Assembly: GCF_021018895.1 (NCBI RefSeq)
Contig: NC_079364.1
Span: forward strand, 16,886,885-16,950,884
Reading direction: 5' to 3'
DNA length: 64,000 nucleotides
From: Seriola aureovittata
Lineage: Eukaryota; Chordata; Actinopteri; Carangiformes; Carangidae
The position numbers and the translations under genes are program-made. The notes beneath the pieces were generated by a model, which worked only from the letters and a program-made list of their open reading frames with translations, did not search any database and was not told the origin of the DNA. Numbering within the stretch: the stretch's first letter is position 1; each line of letters begins with the position of its first letter. Positions 62,961 to 64,000 of this stretch are shown here, piece after piece.

Positions 62961-64000
62961 ACCGCAGTAATAGATAAGCACACCCTGCAGCTCTGCATAA
63001 TGACTGGCTACATCCGCTAAACTGTACTGCACCACATCTCCTCGTCTTTCTTTTCTCTGCTTTCTGCTCTTGTCATATATAGAGCGGATATATACATTTT
63101 GCATGTATCACTGTAAATAAAGTGGTTCCTGCAAAACAACTGTTGGAGATAATACTGTATTCAGCTCTTACCCTGAGAGCTAGCAATATATTGTACGTGT
63201 GAATGTACTATACATGTGTGTGTATGGGTGTGAATGACAGTGTGGGGAGAGGGAGCAGCACTGGCAGCACCTGTGACCCACACTGCAATGGAAACTGATT
63301 GCACACCTGAACAGCACCTGGCCACAATCACAGTCTGGGTCTGAGGAGGGTCTCCCATGGGACCGAGCATTAGCACATGACACCTGCCCCAGTAAAAACA
63401 CACTGGGGATGCCAGTGTGACGTGGGATTTGACACTTCACAAAAAGCCTTGAGGAACAATTAGAAATGAGAAAAGGGAAGGACTGGAAGAGATTACTTCC
63501 CCCAATGTAATACACAATGGCGAATGGTTGTATAATGTCTTTTTTTTGTATCTTAAAATATTTTTCACTGACACCGAAACAACTTAAAAGGAAAGCAAAG
63601 GTAACTGCACCATCAAACCCTTACTGAATGCTGACATGATGAAAATCTTGGGTACCAGCAACTTATTACCTTCCCTCTGGCTTGTGGCTTTTACCAATGG
63701 CTTTTTTCCCAGATGTATTGCTGGCAACAGAAAAAGATTGAATGAAGGCAGTATCTGTTTCAGCTTGTTATCAGAAGTTATTTGTTATTAAAGCTGAAAA
63801 AAGTTCTTAGCAAAAAAGGCAACACAAACCCAAAAAGAACGTAATGCAAAAATGCTGCATATTGCAAGTCCTATTAACATAATACACTGTTAACAACTGG
63901 TCATGATTGTTTTTCTATTTTATTATGCAGTCACTTGGGACAATTTATGCCAACAAATGGAACTGAGCGAGCAAATTATTTTAAACAAACAAGGTCAGAG

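Larger units (their letters stand above)
51961..64000 (-). other. tcf12: tcf12 intron, open at the window edge
   Basis: At least 12 kb. It contains a 67-base GT repeat (56209-56275), a decayed Tc1-like element (57186-57715), a poly-A tract preceded by C-runs (55909-55943), a small inverted repeat (61908-61939), GC-richer blocks at 59640-59830, 60590-60700 and 62641-62960, and a YY1-type GCCGCCAT at 61770. I found no acceptor followed by the expected upstream tcf12 coding sequence, so the AD1 exons lie beyond the window. Confidence 0.75.

Overview
This window is vertebrate nuclear DNA, almost certainly from a ray-finned and probably percomorph fish. It is AT-rich, dominated by introns with consensus GT..AG splice sites, full of CA, GA and AAT microsatellites, and scattered with decayed Tc1-like, hAT-like and L2-like elements typical of teleosts. 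No prokaryotic gene structure is present; nearly all long open frames are chance intronic ORFs. Two genes are recognisable, both on the minus strand and in the same order and orientation as in other vertebrates: tcf12 (HEB, an E-protein bHLH transcription factor) upstream at higher coordinates, and cgnl1 (paracingulin, a junctional coiled-coil protein) downstream.

Region 1-9,050 holds the 5' half of cgnl1: a GC-rich non-coding first exon near 8.76-9.05 kb, a large first coding exon (4504-6214, residues 1-553, with the ZO-1-interacting motif), and four small exons that start the coiled-coil rod. The gene continues past position 1. The interval 9.05-12.97 kb is intergenic and carries LINE debris in both orientations.

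Region 12.97-64 kb is tcf12. I placed 16 coding exons by homology, splice sites and unbroken reading phase. They cover the middle of the protein, the nuclear-localisation segment, the AD2 activation domain, the bHLH domain and the C-terminus, followed by a separate 3'UTR exon of about 2.9 kb. The N-terminal exons (AD1) lie beyond 64,000. Two of the recognisable variants are an alternative first exon (37851-37919, HEBAlt type) that makes a short protein lacking AD1, and a 24-residue cassette exon (21157-21228). Exon phases agree at every junction, so both long and short products read through to the bHLH domain.

The least expected signals are: a canonical-looking plus-strand core promoter (two CCAAT boxes, two GC boxes, TATAAA) with a following splice donor inside a tcf12 intron at 29.6-29.85 kb, antisense to tcf12; a perfect 23-bp inverted repeat with a 4-base loop at 35977-36026; microsatellites forming or touching the acceptor regions of two neighbouring tcf12 exons; a tandem NAGNAG acceptor; a pair of in-frame donors 42 bases apart; and G-quadruplex-type tracts on the tcf12 sense strand. 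No clearly new protein system is present.
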